Origin: Salipaludibacillus sp. CUR1 | Lineage (GTDB): Bacteria; Bacillota; Bacilli; Bacillales; Salisediminibacteriaceae | Length of the DNA: 64,000 nucleotides | Direction of reading: 5' to 3' | NCBI RefSeq assembly: GCF_021028955.1 | Contig: NZ_JAIWPE010000095.1 | Location: 1-64,000, forward strand | Position numbers and translations under genes: made by a program | The notes under the pieces: generated by a model | What the model was told of the DNA's origin: nothing | Database searches by the model: none | The model's input: the letters and a program-made list of their open reading frames with translations, nothing else | In this document: piece after piece, positions 25,970 to 35,393 of the stretch | How the letters are laid out: each line of letters opens with the position of its first letter | Position numbering within the stretch: the stretch's first letter is position 1

Positions 25970-26000
25970 AAAAAACACACCCTTAAAAAAGAGTGTGCTG
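25970..26000 (-). terminator. Terminator after yqzM
   Basis: CACACcCTT pairs with AAGaGTGTG across a short A-rich loop. On the minus strand the stem is followed by a T-rich run, so it ends the yqzM transcript and may also serve comEC in the other direction. Confidence 0.6.
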
Positions 26001-26027
26001 TTTATAGGTTTTATGTAGCCTTAAAAC

Positions 26028-26159
26028 TTATGTTAAAAGATCAATTACCTGGGCGATAATGAAAATCGTTGCAAAGAAACCGAAAACAACTACGAATCCT
26101 ACCGCACTGTCAATAAAATCATTTCTTTTTGTCTGGACATCTTTTTCGAATTCGTTCAT
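26028..26159 (-). CDS. yqzM: YqzM family small membrane protein
   Basis: This 43-residue protein begins MNEFEKDVQTKRND and continues into one hydrophobic helix (about residues 18-39). This is the YqzM pattern, and the position between comEC and holA on the opposite strand is the one known in B. subtilis. Function is unknown. It is preceded by an AGGAGGG ribosome site. Confidence 0.82.
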   Translation of the reverse strand: MNEFEKDVQTKRNDFIDSAVGFVVVFGFFATIFIIAQVIDLLT

Positions 26160-26482
26160 TCTTTATCCCTCCTGTCACTTAAATAGTATAGTCGATTCCT
26201 AAAAAAAAATCCAGATATGAAATTAAGTCAGCATGTGATTTTAACCAAGGAAAATGTGTTCCACTTTTCCTAATAGTTGTCACCTATATAATTGGCTGGC
26301 ATAGGATAAGATATCATTACAAAAGAATGTAAGTTGATTATCGTCACCGGTGATTATCCTAGGTGTTTCACTGGAGGCGTTTATCATAAATGGGGAGCGG
26401 TTTTATAACCGTTTCCCTTTTTCCTTTCCTTTTGCCGGTATGGTAAAATACATTGAAGAAAGTAAGAGGAGGAGGGACAGTT
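26160..26482. other. yqzM-holA intergenic region with palindrome and hairpin
   Basis: No gene is supported. Two structures stand out. The first is a 10-bp palindrome TCACCGGTGA at 26344-26353, flanked on both sides by GATTATC. The second is a hairpin at about 26393-26415 (GGGAgCGGTT/AACCGtTTCCC) followed by T-rich sequence, looking like a terminator or attenuator about 70 bases before holA. A plus-strand -10-like TAAAAT lies near 26445. Confidence 0.45.
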
Positions 26483-27520
26483 GTGTCTTATGTCCAAATG
26501 TTAAAAGAGTTAAATAAAGGGGATTTGGCTCCTTTGTATTTATTATACGGATCAGAAACATACTTAATTGAAGATATTTTAAACAGGATTGTTTCCAAAG
26601 CATTATCTCCGGAAGAACAGGAATTTAATTTATCGCGTTTTGATATGAATGAACACTCCGTGGATCTGGCTGTGGAAGAGGCCTACACCTTTCCTTTCAT
26701 GGGAGGGCGCCGTGTTGTCTTACTTAAGGATGCCTATTTTTTTTCCACACAAAAACAAACGGATAAAGTGGAGCATAATCTAAAAGCACTGCTCGCTTAC
26801 ATAGAAGAACCTGCTATGGAAACAACAATGATTGTACACGTGCCTTATGAAAAGCTTGATGAAAGAAAAAAACTTGTTAAAACACTTAAAAAACAAGGTA
26901 AGGTTATGGAAGGAAGGCCGTTGGAAGAACGGGAGCTGAGGCAATGGATTACTGAAAAGGCAAAAGAGTTCCACGTCCAGTTTGATCAGGAGGCTCAGGA
27001 CAGTCTTCTCATTCTAACCGGTGCAGACTTAATGGTGATGGCTTCTGAAATTAATAAGCTTGCGATTTACGCTGGCGAAGGAGAGACAATTCAAAAAAAG
27101 CATGTAGAAGACCTTGTCGCCAGGTCGCTTGAGCAGGATATATTCAGCCTGGTAGACGCTGTCGTAAAAGCCCGGGTCCCACAAGCTTTAAAAATTTATA
27201 AGGATCTCCTTAAGCAGAAGGAAGCGCCTCTTAAAATAATGGCTTTAATGGTCAGACAGTTCCGTATTCTTTACCAGGTGAAACAGCTCAACAAACAAGG
27301 GTACAGTGAAAAAGTCATGGCCTCCCAGCTGAAACTTCACCCTTATGCAGTCAAGCTGGCAGCAAGACAGGTTCAGCGTTTCAGGGAGGATGAATTACTG
27401 CAGTTAATTAATCAGCTGGCGGATCTGGATTACCGTATAAAAACAGGACAGATCAATGATCAGTTAGGGGTTGAGCTGTTTTTGCTTAAAAGGCAAGCAG
27501 GGAGAAAACAGCCGATTTAG
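26483..27520 (+). CDS. holA: DNA polymerase III subunit delta
   Basis: About 345 residues forming the delta subunit of the clamp loader, which opens the beta clamp. The N-terminal LYLLYGSETYLIEDIL and SRFDMNE segments and the C-terminal domain (LVDAVVKARVPQALKIYKDL) match HolA/YqeN. The frame extends ten codons upstream. AGGAGGAGGGA just before a GTG at 26483 fixes the start at SYVQMLKEL. A repeat-derived terminator follows. Confidence 0.93.
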   Translation: MSYVQMLKELNKGDLAPLYLLYGSETYLIEDILNRIVSKALSPEEQEFNLSRFDMNEHSVDLAVEEAYTFPFMGGRRVVLLKDAYFFSTQKQTDKVEHNLKALLAYIEEPAMETTMIVHVPYEKLDERKKLVKTLKKQGKVMEGRPLEERELRQWITEKAKEFHVQFDQEAQDSLLILTGADLMVMASEINKLAIYAGEGETIQKKHVEDLVARSLEQDIFSLVDAVVKARVPQALKIYKDLLKQKEAPLKIMALMVRQFRILYQVKQLNKQGYSEKVMASQLKLHPYAVKLAARQVQRFREDELLQLINQLADLDYRIKTGQINDQLGVELFLLKRQAGRKQPI

Positions 27521-27548
27521 ATATTGGGAAGCCGAATGCAAGCAGAGA

Positions 27549-27740
27549 GGCTGGACAAAAAATAATAGTCATCAAAGGAATCCGAACAAGTAGCCGGTAT
27601 TTGTTCGGATTTTTGCTTTTGTACATAAAGAAGATTAATTCTGACACAGACAAAAGTAACATCTGAGTCCGCCAGGTAAACGCTTGCTCAATAAATAACG
27701 AGACGCCTGAAGGAAAAAGCACTCTCGACAGGAATTGTCG
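27549..27740 (+). repeat. Composite intergenic repeat, copy 1
   Basis: It opens with GGCTGGACAAAAAATA, continues with a terminator stem ATCCGAACAA/TTGTTCGGAT (27580-27610) and TTTTTGCTTTTGTAC, and then with GAGTCCGCCAGGTAAACGCT (27665 onwards). The same order of blocks is found at 48169 and 61743. The second block is the most diverged of the three copies. The element acts as the holA terminator. The gap between holA and rpsT holds nothing else. Confidence 0.75.
27580..27615 (+). terminator. holA terminator inside repeat copy 1
   Basis: A perfect 10-bp stem (ATCCGAACAA with TTGTTCGGAT) is followed by TTTTTGCTTTT. It lies 60 bases past the holA stop codon. Confidence 0.8.
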
Positions 27741-27789
27741 GTGAGCCAAGTTTTTTTATGGAGAATTTTTATTTAAATTGAGCAAAATA

Positions 27790-27824
27790 AAAAGGCATAT
27801 CACTAACATAAGTGACTGCCTTTT
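27790..27824 (-). terminator. rpsT terminator
   Basis: AAAAGGCA pairs with TGCCTTTT, with an inner TCACT/AGTGA extension. A T-rich run follows on the minus strand, directly past the rpsT stop codon. Confidence 0.75.
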
Positions 27825-27828
27825 ACTG

Positions 27829-28095
27829 TTACGCAGAAAGTTCGTTTAAACGCTTTTGTAAACGTGACTTCTGGCGGTTTGCTGCGTTTTTATGGAAAAT
27901 ACCTCTGTTTGCAGCTTTATCAATTTTCTTAGTAGCTGTAAGGAATGCTTCTTTAGCACCCTCTACATCTTTTTGATCAGCTTTTGTGTTAAAAACTTTG
28001 ATTGATCTACGAAGGTCGGATTTAAATGAAGCATTCTGAGCTCGTTGCTTTTCAATAGTTCGACCACGTTTGATAGCAGATTTAATGTTTGCCAT
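27829..28095 (-). CDS. rpsT: 30S ribosomal protein S20
   Basis: This 88-residue Lys/Arg-rich primary 16S rRNA-binding protein starts MANIKSAIKRGRTIEKQRAQN and ends QKSRLQKRLNELSA. The frame is open upstream of the ATG, but GAGGAGGTGA places the start at 28095. Its own promoter lies at 28154-28182. It is monocistronic and divergent from gpr. Confidence 0.96.
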   Translation of the reverse strand: MANIKSAIKRGRTIEKQRAQNASFKSDLRRSIKVFNTKADQKDVEGAKEAFLTATKKIDKAANRGIFHKNAANRQKSRLQKRLNELSA

Positions 28096-28153
28096 CTGTT
28101 TCACCTCCTCGATGCAACCGTAATAACGTTTCGTTTTGCGTGCAACAATAAGG

Positions 28154-28182
28154 ATTGTACCAAAATGAAATTTAATTTGCAA
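28154..28182 (-). promoter_or_regulatory. Sigma-A promoter of rpsT
   Basis: On the minus strand, TTGCAA (28177-28182) and TACAAT (28154-28159) are separated by exactly 17 bases. This leaves a leader of about 50 bases before rpsT. Confidence 0.65.
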
Positions 28183-28240
28183 TAACATTTTCCAATGTTA
28201 GCAAGACATCAGTATTCTCAATAAGAAAGGGTTGAAGCAA

Positions 28241-29347
28241 ATGCCGGATTTGGATTTATCCCAATATCAGGTCAGAACAGATTTAGCTGTAGAAGCTCAT
28301 TCATTGGCAAAGGAAAAAAAAGAGAGACAGGAACCGGCTGAACAGACAGGAGTAGACATTCATGAAAAAGAGGTGGATGGCGTAAGTATTACGTATGTAA
28401 CGATAGACGAGACTGTTTCTGAACAATTAGGGAAAAAAGCAGGAAAGTATATTACTTTGCAGATTGACGGGATCAGACAGAAAGACACTGAACTTCAGAG
28501 AAAGGCACAGGAGGTTTTTGCACGGGAGTTTGCCGGGTTTCTAACCTCATTGGGTATAGAGCCTCACCATACGTGTCTTGTCGTCGGACTGGGAAACTGG
28601 AATGTGACTCCGGATGCACTTGGTCCGCTTGTGACTGAAAACCTTTTAGTGACAAAGCATCTGTTTGAACTGCAACCGGAAAACGTTCAAGAAGGTTTTA
28701 GGCCGGTTAGCGCGATTTCACCGGGAGTCATGGGGCTGACAGGCGTGGAAACAAGCGATATCATTTTGGGGGTCGCCGGTAAAGTCAAACCGGATTTTAT
28801 TATTGCGCTTGATGCATTAGCTGCGAGGTCTATTGAAAGAGTGAACACAACGATTCAGATTTCAGACTCTGGTATACATCCGGGCTCTGGTGTCGGCAAT
28901 AAAAGAAAAGAAATTTCAAAAGAAGTTCTGGGTGTCCCGGTTATAGCCATCGGTGTCCCGACAGTTGTAGATGCTGTGTCTATAACAAGTGACACTATTG
29001 ACTTTCTGTTAAAACATTTTGGCAGGGAGATAAGAGAAGGAAACCAGCCGAAGCGTGCCCTCGCCCCTCCCGGCATGACATTTGGTGAAAAACGAAAGCT
29101 TACTGAAGATGATTTGCCGGGGGAAAAAGAAAGAGAGCTTTATATGGGAATAGTGGGAGGGCTGGAAGACCAGGAAAAGAGGCAGCTGATTCAGGAAGTG
29201 TTAGCTCCACTCGGTCACAATTTAATGGTTACCCCAAAAGAAGTAGATGAATTTATAGAAGACATGGCCAATTTACTGGCGCAAGGTTTAAATGATGCTT
29301 TGCATAATAATGTTACAAATCAAAATTCCGGCTCTTACACCCATTAA
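28241..29347 (+). CDS. gpr: Germination protease (GPR)
   Basis: This 368-residue aspartic-like protease degrades small acid-soluble spore proteins at germination. It is made as a zymogen in the forespore. The short propeptide region [20 protein letters not shown] matches the autocleavage region, and [15 protein letters not shown] and GNKRKEIS are family hallmarks. A TTG three codons upstream is in frame, but AAAGGG spacing favours the ATG at 28241. In B. subtilis it is sigma-G dependent. I could not find a convincing sigma-G promoter here. Confidence 0.95.
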   Translation: MPDLDLSQYQVRTDLAVEAHSLAKEKKERQEPAEQTGVDIHEKEVDGVSITYVTIDETVSEQLGKKAGKYITLQIDGIRQKDTELQRKAQEVFAREFAGFLTSLGIEPHHTCLVVGLGNWNVTPDALGPLVTENLLVTKHLFELQPENVQEGFRPVSAISPGVMGLTGVETSDIILGVAGKVKPDFIIALDALAARSIERVNTTIQISDSGIHPGSGVGNKRKEISKEVLGVPVIAIGVPTVVDAVSITSDTIDFLLKHFGREIREGNQPKRALAPPGMTFGEKRKLTEDDLPGEKERELYMGIVGGLEDQEKRQLIQEVLAPLGHNLMVTPKEVDEFIEDMANLLAQGLNDALHNNVTNQNSGSYTH

Positions 29348-29417
29348 AAATAGGTTCTTCATCCTCTCTTAAAGCATAGTATAGAGTAAGGACAGGCTAT
29401 AAGAGAGGGTGGGAACG

Positions 29418-30593
29418 TTGAAAAAGCCTTATACATATGGAAGGCGTCCCGTCAACAGACACTGGAAAAGGACAAGCTTTCAAAAAACATTCGTCTCACT
29501 TGTGTTAGGCGTTATTTTTATTTTTTTTACAACAGCTACTTTAACAGCTCTGGGACCCGGCTACACGATGACATCAGCCTCAGTTAACAAAATGAGTGAA
29601 CATATACCTCTTGAAACTCTCGTCTATGTTTTAGGGAGGGAAAACCGTTATTTTCAGCAGGCGCTTTCGGAAGGTCATGAACCGCCTTCCATGACTCCTG
29701 TGTTCTTTGAACTGGCGACTAACCTCAACCCTGATGATCCAAGAAGTCTTCTTGGGAGGGAATTGCCGGGTTTTTCATTATTTGACGGTAGAATCATTAC
29801 AGCTGGGGAGGGGGTTGATTACACAAATATGCCGATTGAATCGTCTCCTCCAATGGAAGTCCTTTTGGCCGAAAGAGAGGCGTCTACGGAGAGAATAGAA
29901 GAACTGGCTGATTTAAAACAGTCAGTAGCTGAGACGGAGAGTGTAGATGACCTCCCTGTCACTGTTCATATTGTTCATTCGCATAACCGTGAGTCTTATC
30001 TCCCTGAATTACAGGATGCTTCAGACCCGTTCCATGACACTGTAAATATTACACTTGTCGGCGAAAGACTGGGCATAGAGCTGGCTAAACACGGCATTCG
30101 GGCGGAAGTGGATACGACCGATATTGGTGCCAAACTGAATGAACGGAATTGGCATTTCAGCCAATCCTATGAGGTCTCCCGTGAAATAGTGGAAGAAGCG
30201 GTGAGCACAGATGAAGATATCCAATTCTTTTTTGACTTACACCGTGATTCACAGCCAAGAGAAGTCACAACAGTGGAAATGAACGGGGAAAAATACGCAA
30301 AAACATTATTTGTAATAGGCGAAAACAATCCGAACTATGAAAAAAATGAAGCATTGGCGCTTAAGCTGCATCAGAAATTGCAGAACCAGTATTACGGATT
30401 AAGCAGAGGAATATTCGCCCCGCCTGTAAGCGCAAGTGGCCGTAACGGTGTGTACAATCAGGATCTCTCCTCCAACTCTCTGCTCGTGGAGTTTGGCGGA
30501 GTTGAAAATACACTGGAAGAAGTATACAGATCAGTGGAATTATTTGCTGAAGTATTCAGCGAATTGTACTGGGAGCAGCAAACTGAAGAATAA
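29418..30593 (+). CDS. spoIIP: Stage II sporulation protein P
   Basis: About 391 residues forming the SpoIIP amidase/endopeptidase of the engulfment (DMP) machine. An N-terminal membrane anchor (about residues 25-45) is followed by the catalytic domain with IVHSHNRESYLPEL and FFDLHRDSQPR (zinc ligands), ending in VEFGGVENTLEEVYRS. A TTG start at 29418 after GAGAGGGTGG is preferred to a GTG three codons earlier. A CATAGTATA, like a sigma-E -10, lies about 45 bases upstream, but its -35 is poor. In B. subtilis the order gpr-spoIIP-yqxA-lepA is the same. Confidence 0.95.
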   Translation: MKKPYTYGRRPVNRHWKRTSFQKTFVSLVLGVIFIFFTTATLTALGPGYTMTSASVNKMSEHIPLETLVYVLGRENRYFQQALSEGHEPPSMTPVFFELATNLNPDDPRSLLGRELPGFSLFDGRIITAGEGVDYTNMPIESSPPMEVLLAEREASTERIEELADLKQSVAETESVDDLPVTVHIVHSHNRESYLPELQDASDPFHDTVNITLVGERLGIELAKHGIRAEVDTTDIGAKLNERNWHFSQSYEVSREIVEEAVSTDEDIQFFFDLHRDSQPREVTTVEMNGEKYAKTLFVIGENNPNYEKNEALALKLHQKLQNQYYGLSRGIFAPPVSASGRNGVYNQDLSSNSLLVEFGGVENTLEEVYRSVELFAEVFSELYWEQQTEE

Positions 30594-30611
30594 ATGACAG
30601 GGGGTGGTGGT

Positions 30612-31025
30612 ATGAGCCAGATATTCGTACGGGGGATTATGTTGTCAGCTGTTCTGATGTTTGGATTTATACTTGGTGTTATTTATTCCGACCAGGAGAC
30701 AGACTTTACAGCTGACCGGTTTAATGTCATTAAAACAGAAGAAAAACCAGAACCGGAACAGGAAGGAAAAAAGGTTAAATTCAAAGTGAAGGAAAACAGC
30801 CCTAATATTATTGAAATGGAAGAAAGTGAAGGTCTTGTAGTTTATAAGAATAACAGCCACGAAGAGATTCAGGACCTTTTGGATGAGCCCATGCCTCTTT
30901 ATGTCGAAAAATCAGACACCGATTATCCAAAGAGAGAGCCAAGCCCGTTATTTTCCGAGTTAGGTATAAAAACAGCTGAGGCATTCGAGCAGGCATTCAG
31001 CAAAATGTTTTCCCTGATTGACTAA
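30612..31025 (+). CDS. yqxA: YqxA-like (DUF3679-type) membrane protein
   Basis: This 137-residue protein sits between spoIIP and lepA, the yqxA position. It has one N-terminal helix (about residues 6-25) and a soluble part with a Lys/Glu-rich stretch and a C-terminal TAEAFEQAFSKMF. The assignment rests on position, size and topology. The sequence likeness is only moderate by eye. GGGGGTGGTGG precedes the ATG. Function is unknown. Sporulation co-expression with spoIIP is likely. Confidence 0.7.
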   Translation: MSQIFVRGIMLSAVLMFGFILGVIYSDQETDFTADRFNVIKTEEKPEPEQEGKKVKFKVKENSPNIIEMEESEGLVVYKNNSHEEIQDLLDEPMPLYVEKSDTDYPKREPSPLFSELGIKTAEAFEQAFSKMFSLID

Positions 31026-31139
31026 TAGGTAATTCCCCTGTTCATTCGATTGATTATATGTAAAGTTGAACGTTTGCTGTCATTCTTGCTATAATAAAAG
31101 ATAGTGCATTTATCGGAGTATGGTAGGAGTGATAGTGAA

Positions 31140-32966
31140 ATGAAACCTCAAGATAGAATACAAAGACGGGATAAAATTAGAAACTTCTCGATTATTGCTC
31201 ACATTGACCATGGCAAATCAACGTTAGCTGATCGTATATTAGAAAAAACAAGTGCGCTTACCCAGCGTGAAATGAAGGATCAGATGCTTGATGCGATGGA
31301 CCTGGAGCGGGAGCGGGGAATTACTATTAAATTAAACGCTGTCCAGCTGACTTACAAAGCTAATGATGGCGAAGAATACATTTTTCATCTGATAGATACA
31401 CCGGGACACGTAGATTTTGCTTATGAAGTCTCCCGCAGTTTAGCTGCTTGTGAGGGCGCGCTCCTTATAGTGGACGCAGCCCAGGGAATTGAAGCGCAGA
31501 CACTTGCCAATGTTTATTTAGCGCTGGATAACGATCTGGAAATTCTTCCGGTTATTAATAAAATAGATTTACCAAGTGCGGAACCGGACCGGGTAAAACA
31601 GGAAGTAGAGGATGTTATCGGTTTGCCTATGGATGACTGCCTTCTTGCTTCAGCTAAAAATGGAATAGGTATTGAAGATATTCTTGAATCTGTTGTTAAA
31701 CATGTTCCTGCACCTGACGGGGACCCTGAAGCGCCTCTTAAGGCTATGATCTTTGATTCACTTTATGACCCTTACCGGGGAGTAATTGTCTACATGCGTA
31801 TTGTAGAAGGAACGGTTAAACCGGGAGAAAAGATTAAAATGATGGCCACTGGAAAAGAGTTCGAGGTTCAGGAAATTGGTGTCTTTACACCAAAGCCGGT
31901 ATCAAAAGAAGAACTGACTGTTGGTGATGTTGGCTTTATGATAGCTTCCATAAAAAATGTCAGCGACAGCCGGGTAGGGGATACTGTTACTCACGCTGAA
32001 AAACCGACAGCGGAGCCTCTGCCGGGTTACCGAAGACTCAATCCAATGGTTTTCTGCGGTCTTTACCCTGTTGATACAAATGACTATAACGGGTTGCGGG
32101 AAGCTTTGGAAAAGCTTGAACTTAATGATGCCGCCCTGCAATTTGAGGCTGAAACATCCCAGGCACTTGGCTTTGGCTTCCGCTGCGGATTTTTAGGTTT
32201 GCTTCATATGGAAATTATCCAGGAGCGTATTGAGCGTGAATTTGATATTGACCTTATAACCACCGCGCCAAGCGTGGTGTATGAAGTACAATTAACGGAT
32301 GGCGAATCAGTCAGAATAGACAATCCTGCTGAAATGCCTGATGCCCAGAAAGTGGAGAGTGTCCAGGAACCTTATGTTAAAGCGGAAGTAATGGTCCCTA
32401 ACGACTTCGTCGGGCCGGTAATGGAATTGTGCCAAAAAAAACGCGGGGACTATGTAGATATGAAATATCTTGATGCCAACCGTGTAAACATCGTCTATGA
32501 ACTTCCGTTATCGGAAATTGTTTATGACTTTTTTGATACATTAAAATCAAGTACAAAAGGATATGCTTCTTTCGATTATGAATTAATCGGTTATAAAGAA
32601 AGCCGGCTTGTGAAAATGGATATACTGCTAAATGGAGAAAAAATTGATGCCCTGTCGGTGATTGTCCATAGGGATACGGCGTATGATAGAGGTAAAAACA
32701 TCGTTGAGAAATTGAAGCAACTGATCCCGCGCCAGCAGTTTGAAGTGCCTGTCCAGGCCAGTATTGGACAAAAAATCATCGCCCGATCTACCATAAAAGC
32801 GATGCGTAAAAATGTTCTTGCTAAATGTTACGGGGGCGACATTTCCCGTAAACGGAAGCTTCTTGAAAAGCAGAAAGAAGGAAAGAAGCGGATGAAGAAT
32901 GTCGGGAACGTGGAAGTTCCTCAGGAAGCGTTTATGTCCGTTCTGAGTATGGATGAAAATAAGTAG
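31140..32966 (+). CDS. lepA: Elongation factor 4 (LepA)
   Basis: This 608-residue ribosomal GTPase is involved in translation initiation or back-translocation. The G domain shows [27 protein letters not shown] and NKIDLPSA. The EF4-specific C-terminal domain ends in [20 protein letters not shown]. The frame runs 12 codons upstream of the chosen ATG, but TAGGAG spacing and family starts favour 31140. A clear terminator follows. Confidence 0.96.
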   Translation: MKPQDRIQRRDKIRNFSIIAHIDHGKSTLADRILEKTSALTQREMKDQMLDAMDLERERGITIKLNAVQLTYKANDGEEYIFHLIDTPGHVDFAYEVSRSLAACEGALLIVDAAQGIEAQTLANVYLALDNDLEILPVINKIDLPSAEPDRVKQEVEDVIGLPMDDCLLASAKNGIGIEDILESVVKHVPAPDGDPEAPLKAMIFDSLYDPYRGVIVYMRIVEGTVKPGEKIKMMATGKEFEVQEIGVFTPKPVSKEELTVGDVGFMIASIKNVSDSRVGDTVTHAEKPTAEPLPGYRRLNPMVFCGLYPVDTNDYNGLREALEKLELNDAALQFEAETSQALGFGFRCGFLGLLHMEIIQERIEREFDIDLITTAPSVVYEVQLTDGESVRIDNPAEMPDAQKVESVQEPYVKAEVMVPNDFVGPVMELCQKKRGDYVDMKYLDANRVNIVYELPLSEIVYDFFDTLKSSTKGYASFDYELIGYKESRLVKMDILLNGEKIDALSVIVHRDTAYDRGKNIVEKLKQLIPRQQFEVPVQASIGQKIIARSTIKAMRKNVLAKCYGGDISRKRKLLEKQKEGKKRMKNVGNVEVPQEAFMSVLSMDENK

Positions 32967-32973
32967 ACACGCC

Positions 32974-32998
32974 CAGACCGCAGAATCTCTGCGGTCTG
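32974..32998 (+). terminator. lepA terminator
   Basis: A perfect 11-bp stem (CAGACCGCAGA with TCTGCGGTCTG) with an ATC loop is followed by TCCGTTTTGTTT. Confidence 0.8.
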
Positions 32999-33028
32999 TC
33001 CGTTTTGTTTAAAGTGAGGTGAATAACA

Positions 33029-34168
33029 GTGCCAAAGTCTCTATATGTTCATGTGCCTTTCTGTGAACAGATTTGCCACTACTGTGATTTTAATAAGTTT
33101 TACCTTAAAAATCAGCCTGTTGATGAATACCTTGAGCTTTGCAGACAGGAGATGGAGCATACAATCAGCACATTTCCCTCCGGACCTGTATCTACTATTT
33201 ATGTGGGCGGGGGAACTCCTACCTCTTTAAGCACTGAGCAGCTGAAGTTTCTTCTTGAATCAATCAAAAATACTTTTCCTTTAGAAGCTGACCCTGAATG
33301 GACAGTTGAAGTGAACCCGGGGAGTGCAGAGGAAGAAAAACTGGCAATGATGCAGGAAATAGGGGTTAACCGGCTGAGTATAGGGGCGCAGACATTTGAT
33401 AAAGATTTGCTAAAAACGATTAACCGCGACCACCAGCCAGGGGATATCGAAACAACGGTAGAGTTAAGCCATAAAGCAGGGATACACAACTTGTCTGTAG
33501 ATATGATGTTCGGTCTTCCAAACCAGACAATGGAACAGTGGACAGATTCGCTGCTTGAGATCACACGTCTTCCTATTCAGCATATAAGTGCGTATTCGCT
33601 TAAGGTGGAAGAAAAAACGGTGTTTTATCAGTTATTAAGAAAGGGTAAACTTCCATTGCCTGGAGAAGAGTCAGAAGCCGCTATGTATGAATATATGCAG
33701 GAAAAATTGCAAGAACACCAGTTTGTTCATTATGAGATCAGCAACTTTGCAAAGGAAGGTTATGAGAGCCGCCATAATCTGACGTACTGGAACAATCAGG
33801 AATATTACGGAGCAGGGGCTGGTGCACACAGCTACACGGAAGGTGTCAGACGGGTCAATCATGGGCCTCTCCCTAAATATATGAAAGCTGTATCTGAAAA
33901 GAGACTTCCTTATCTTGAAGAGCACCCCGTCTCGATTAAGGAACAAATGGAAGAACAGATGTTCATGGGACTTCGAAAGTTGGAAGGCGTCTCATTAAAA
34001 GAGTTTCACAACAGGTTTGGCAGACAGGTTACAGACGTTTTTGAAGGTCCCGTTCAAAATCTGATTAACCGCGGCCTGCTGGAAATAAGCGGGGGCAGAA
34101 TAAAACTGACTAAAAACGGTCTTCTCCTTGGAAATGAGGTGTTTGAACAGTTTCTTCTAACTGACTGA
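33029..34168 (+). CDS. hemW: Radical SAM heme chaperone HemW
   Basis: This 379-residue protein was once annotated as coproporphyrinogen oxidase HemN. The cluster motif CEQICHYCDFNKF has three cysteines but lacks the fourth cysteine found in true HemN, and HNLTYWNNQEYYG carries the HNxxYW signature of HemW. HemW binds heme and passes it to membrane targets. GTG start after AAGTGAGGTG. It lies between lepA and hrcA, as in B. subtilis. Confidence 0.93.
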   Translation: MPKSLYVHVPFCEQICHYCDFNKFYLKNQPVDEYLELCRQEMEHTISTFPSGPVSTIYVGGGTPTSLSTEQLKFLLESIKNTFPLEADPEWTVEVNPGSAEEEKLAMMQEIGVNRLSIGAQTFDKDLLKTINRDHQPGDIETTVELSHKAGIHNLSVDMMFGLPNQTMEQWTDSLLEITRLPIQHISAYSLKVEEKTVFYQLLRKGKLPLPGEESEAAMYEYMQEKLQEHQFVHYEISNFAKEGYESRHNLTYWNNQEYYGAGAGAHSYTEGVRRVNHGPLPKYMKAVSEKRLPYLEEHPVSIKEQMEEQMFMGLRKLEGVSLKEFHNRFGRQVTDVFEGPVQNLINRGLLEISGGRIKLTKNGLLLGNEVFEQFLLTD

Positions 34169-34200
34169 GTTGTTTTTTTCTTAAGAATGAACTCTCTCCG

Positions 34201-34230
34201 TTGACAACAGGAATCCTTCTTTGGTAACTT
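34201..34230 (+). promoter_or_regulatory. Promoter of the hrcA operon
   Basis: TTGACA at 34201-34206 and TAACTT at 34225-34230 with 18-base spacing would place the transcription start just before the CIRCE element. Other A/T-rich hexamers nearby make the exact -10 uncertain. Confidence 0.55.
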
Positions 34231-34241
34231 ATATTATAGAT

Positions 34242-34268
34242 TTAGCACTCGGCATCCAAGAGTGCTAA
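34242..34268 (+). promoter_or_regulatory. CIRCE operator for HrcA
   Basis: TTAGCACTC, nine spacer bases, then GAGTGCTAA form a perfect 9-9-9 inverted repeat, identical to the CIRCE consensus. It lies 14 bases before the hrcA start and gives autorepression of the heat-shock operon through HrcA. Confidence 0.98.
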
Positions 34269-34282
34269 CAGGGGGGATTTAA

Positions 34283-35317
34283 ATGTTGACAGAGCGTCAG
34301 TTGATGATCCTTAAAGCGATCGTAAATGACTATATTACGAATGCGGAACCTGTAGGCTCAAGAAGTGTTTCAAAACGGGAAGATATTAATTATAGTCCCG
34401 CCACCATCAGAAATGAGATGTCTGACCTTGAAGAACTTGGTTTTTTGGAGAAACCGCACAGTTCTGCAGGGAGAATACCTTCTCAAAAGGGATACCGTTA
34501 TTATGTTGACCATCTATTATCTCCGTCCAAGCTGAGTAAGAGAGATATGTCAGATATTCAAACGATGTTAACAAACCGGTTTAATGAATTTGAGCAGGTT
34601 ATTCAGCAGGCAGCAAAAGTACTGTCCAACTTAACGAGTTATACGTCTATCGTGTTGGGCCCTGAAGTATTTGAGTCTACTTTAAGGCAGATTCAGCTCA
34701 TTCCAATTTCTGACAATCAGGCTGTTGTTATCATTGTGACGGATACAGGGCATGTGGAAAACCAGACTGTGCATTTTCCGGGTACTCTTGAAAGTTCTGA
34801 ACTCGAAAAAGTAGTTAATATATTAAATAAACGTCTGAGAGGCGTCCCGCTGGTACAATTAAAAGAAAAGCTTACAGAAGAAATTTCAAGTATTTTAAAA
34901 CAGTACATCAACCAGTACGAATCTACGGTTGAGATGCTTCTTGAAGTCTTCCGGACACACCAGAATGAAAAAGTTTTCTACGGCGGGAAAACCAATATAT
35001 TAAGCCAGCCTGAATTTCATGACGTAGAACGAGTAAGGAATATCCTTAACATTTTTGAAGAGGATGCTCTCGTTTCTAAGCTTTTCCGTTCTGATGACCA
35101 CGGACTGACAATTAAGATTGGAGAAGAAAACCATTTTGAGCCGTTTGCTGACTGCACAATTATTACCGCAACCTATTCCTTGGACGGTAAGCATATGGGT
35201 ACTGTTGGTATTTTAGGGCCTACCAGAATGGAATACCCCCGAGTAATAAGTATTATGGATTATTTGTCCAAAGATATGACTAAGCTGTTAACAGCATGGT
35301 ATCAGAAAAACAGTTAA
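34283..35317 (+). CDS. hrcA: Heat-inducible transcription repressor HrcA
   Basis: This 344-residue repressor has an N-terminal winged helix (LTERQLMILKAIVNDYI; SPATIRNEMSDLEELGFLEKPHSSAGRIPS), a central GAF-like domain and a C-terminal dimerisation part (YGGKTNIL; VGILGPTRMEYPRVI). It binds CIRCE immediately upstream. It is first in the operon with grpE, dnaK and dnaJ. GGGGGGATTT precedes the ATG. Confidence 0.97.
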   Translation: MLTERQLMILKAIVNDYITNAEPVGSRSVSKREDINYSPATIRNEMSDLEELGFLEKPHSSAGRIPSQKGYRYYVDHLLSPSKLSKRDMSDIQTMLTNRFNEFEQVIQQAAKVLSNLTSYTSIVLGPEVFESTLRQIQLIPISDNQAVVIIVTDTGHVENQTVHFPGTLESSELEKVVNILNKRLRGVPLVQLKEKLTEEISSILKQYINQYESTVEMLLEVFRTHQNEKVFYGGKTNILSQPEFHDVERVRNILNIFEEDALVSKLFRSDDHGLTIKIGEENHFEPFADCTIITATYSLDGKHMGTVGILGPTRMEYPRVISIMDYLSKDMTKLLTAWYQKNS

Positions 35318-35393
35318 TGACCTCAAAATGAGCGGCTCCTTCCTCATAAAGATGAAGGGGCTCTTACAGTGATTAATTAAGGAGGTGAGAACC

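Noticed and set aside
26335-26409. 24-codon frame starting TTG (MIIVTGDYPRC) before holA
   Set aside because: Considered as a leader peptide, but it has no ribosome site and no run of one codon type.
28183-28240. Sigma-G promoter for gpr
   Set aside because: The AACATT/AATGTT inverted repeat and A/T-rich words were examined, but no -35/-10 pair fits the sigma-G pattern.
33199-33564. Minus-strand open frame of 121 codons opposite hemW
   Set aside because: Antisense to an intact gene, with no ribosome site.
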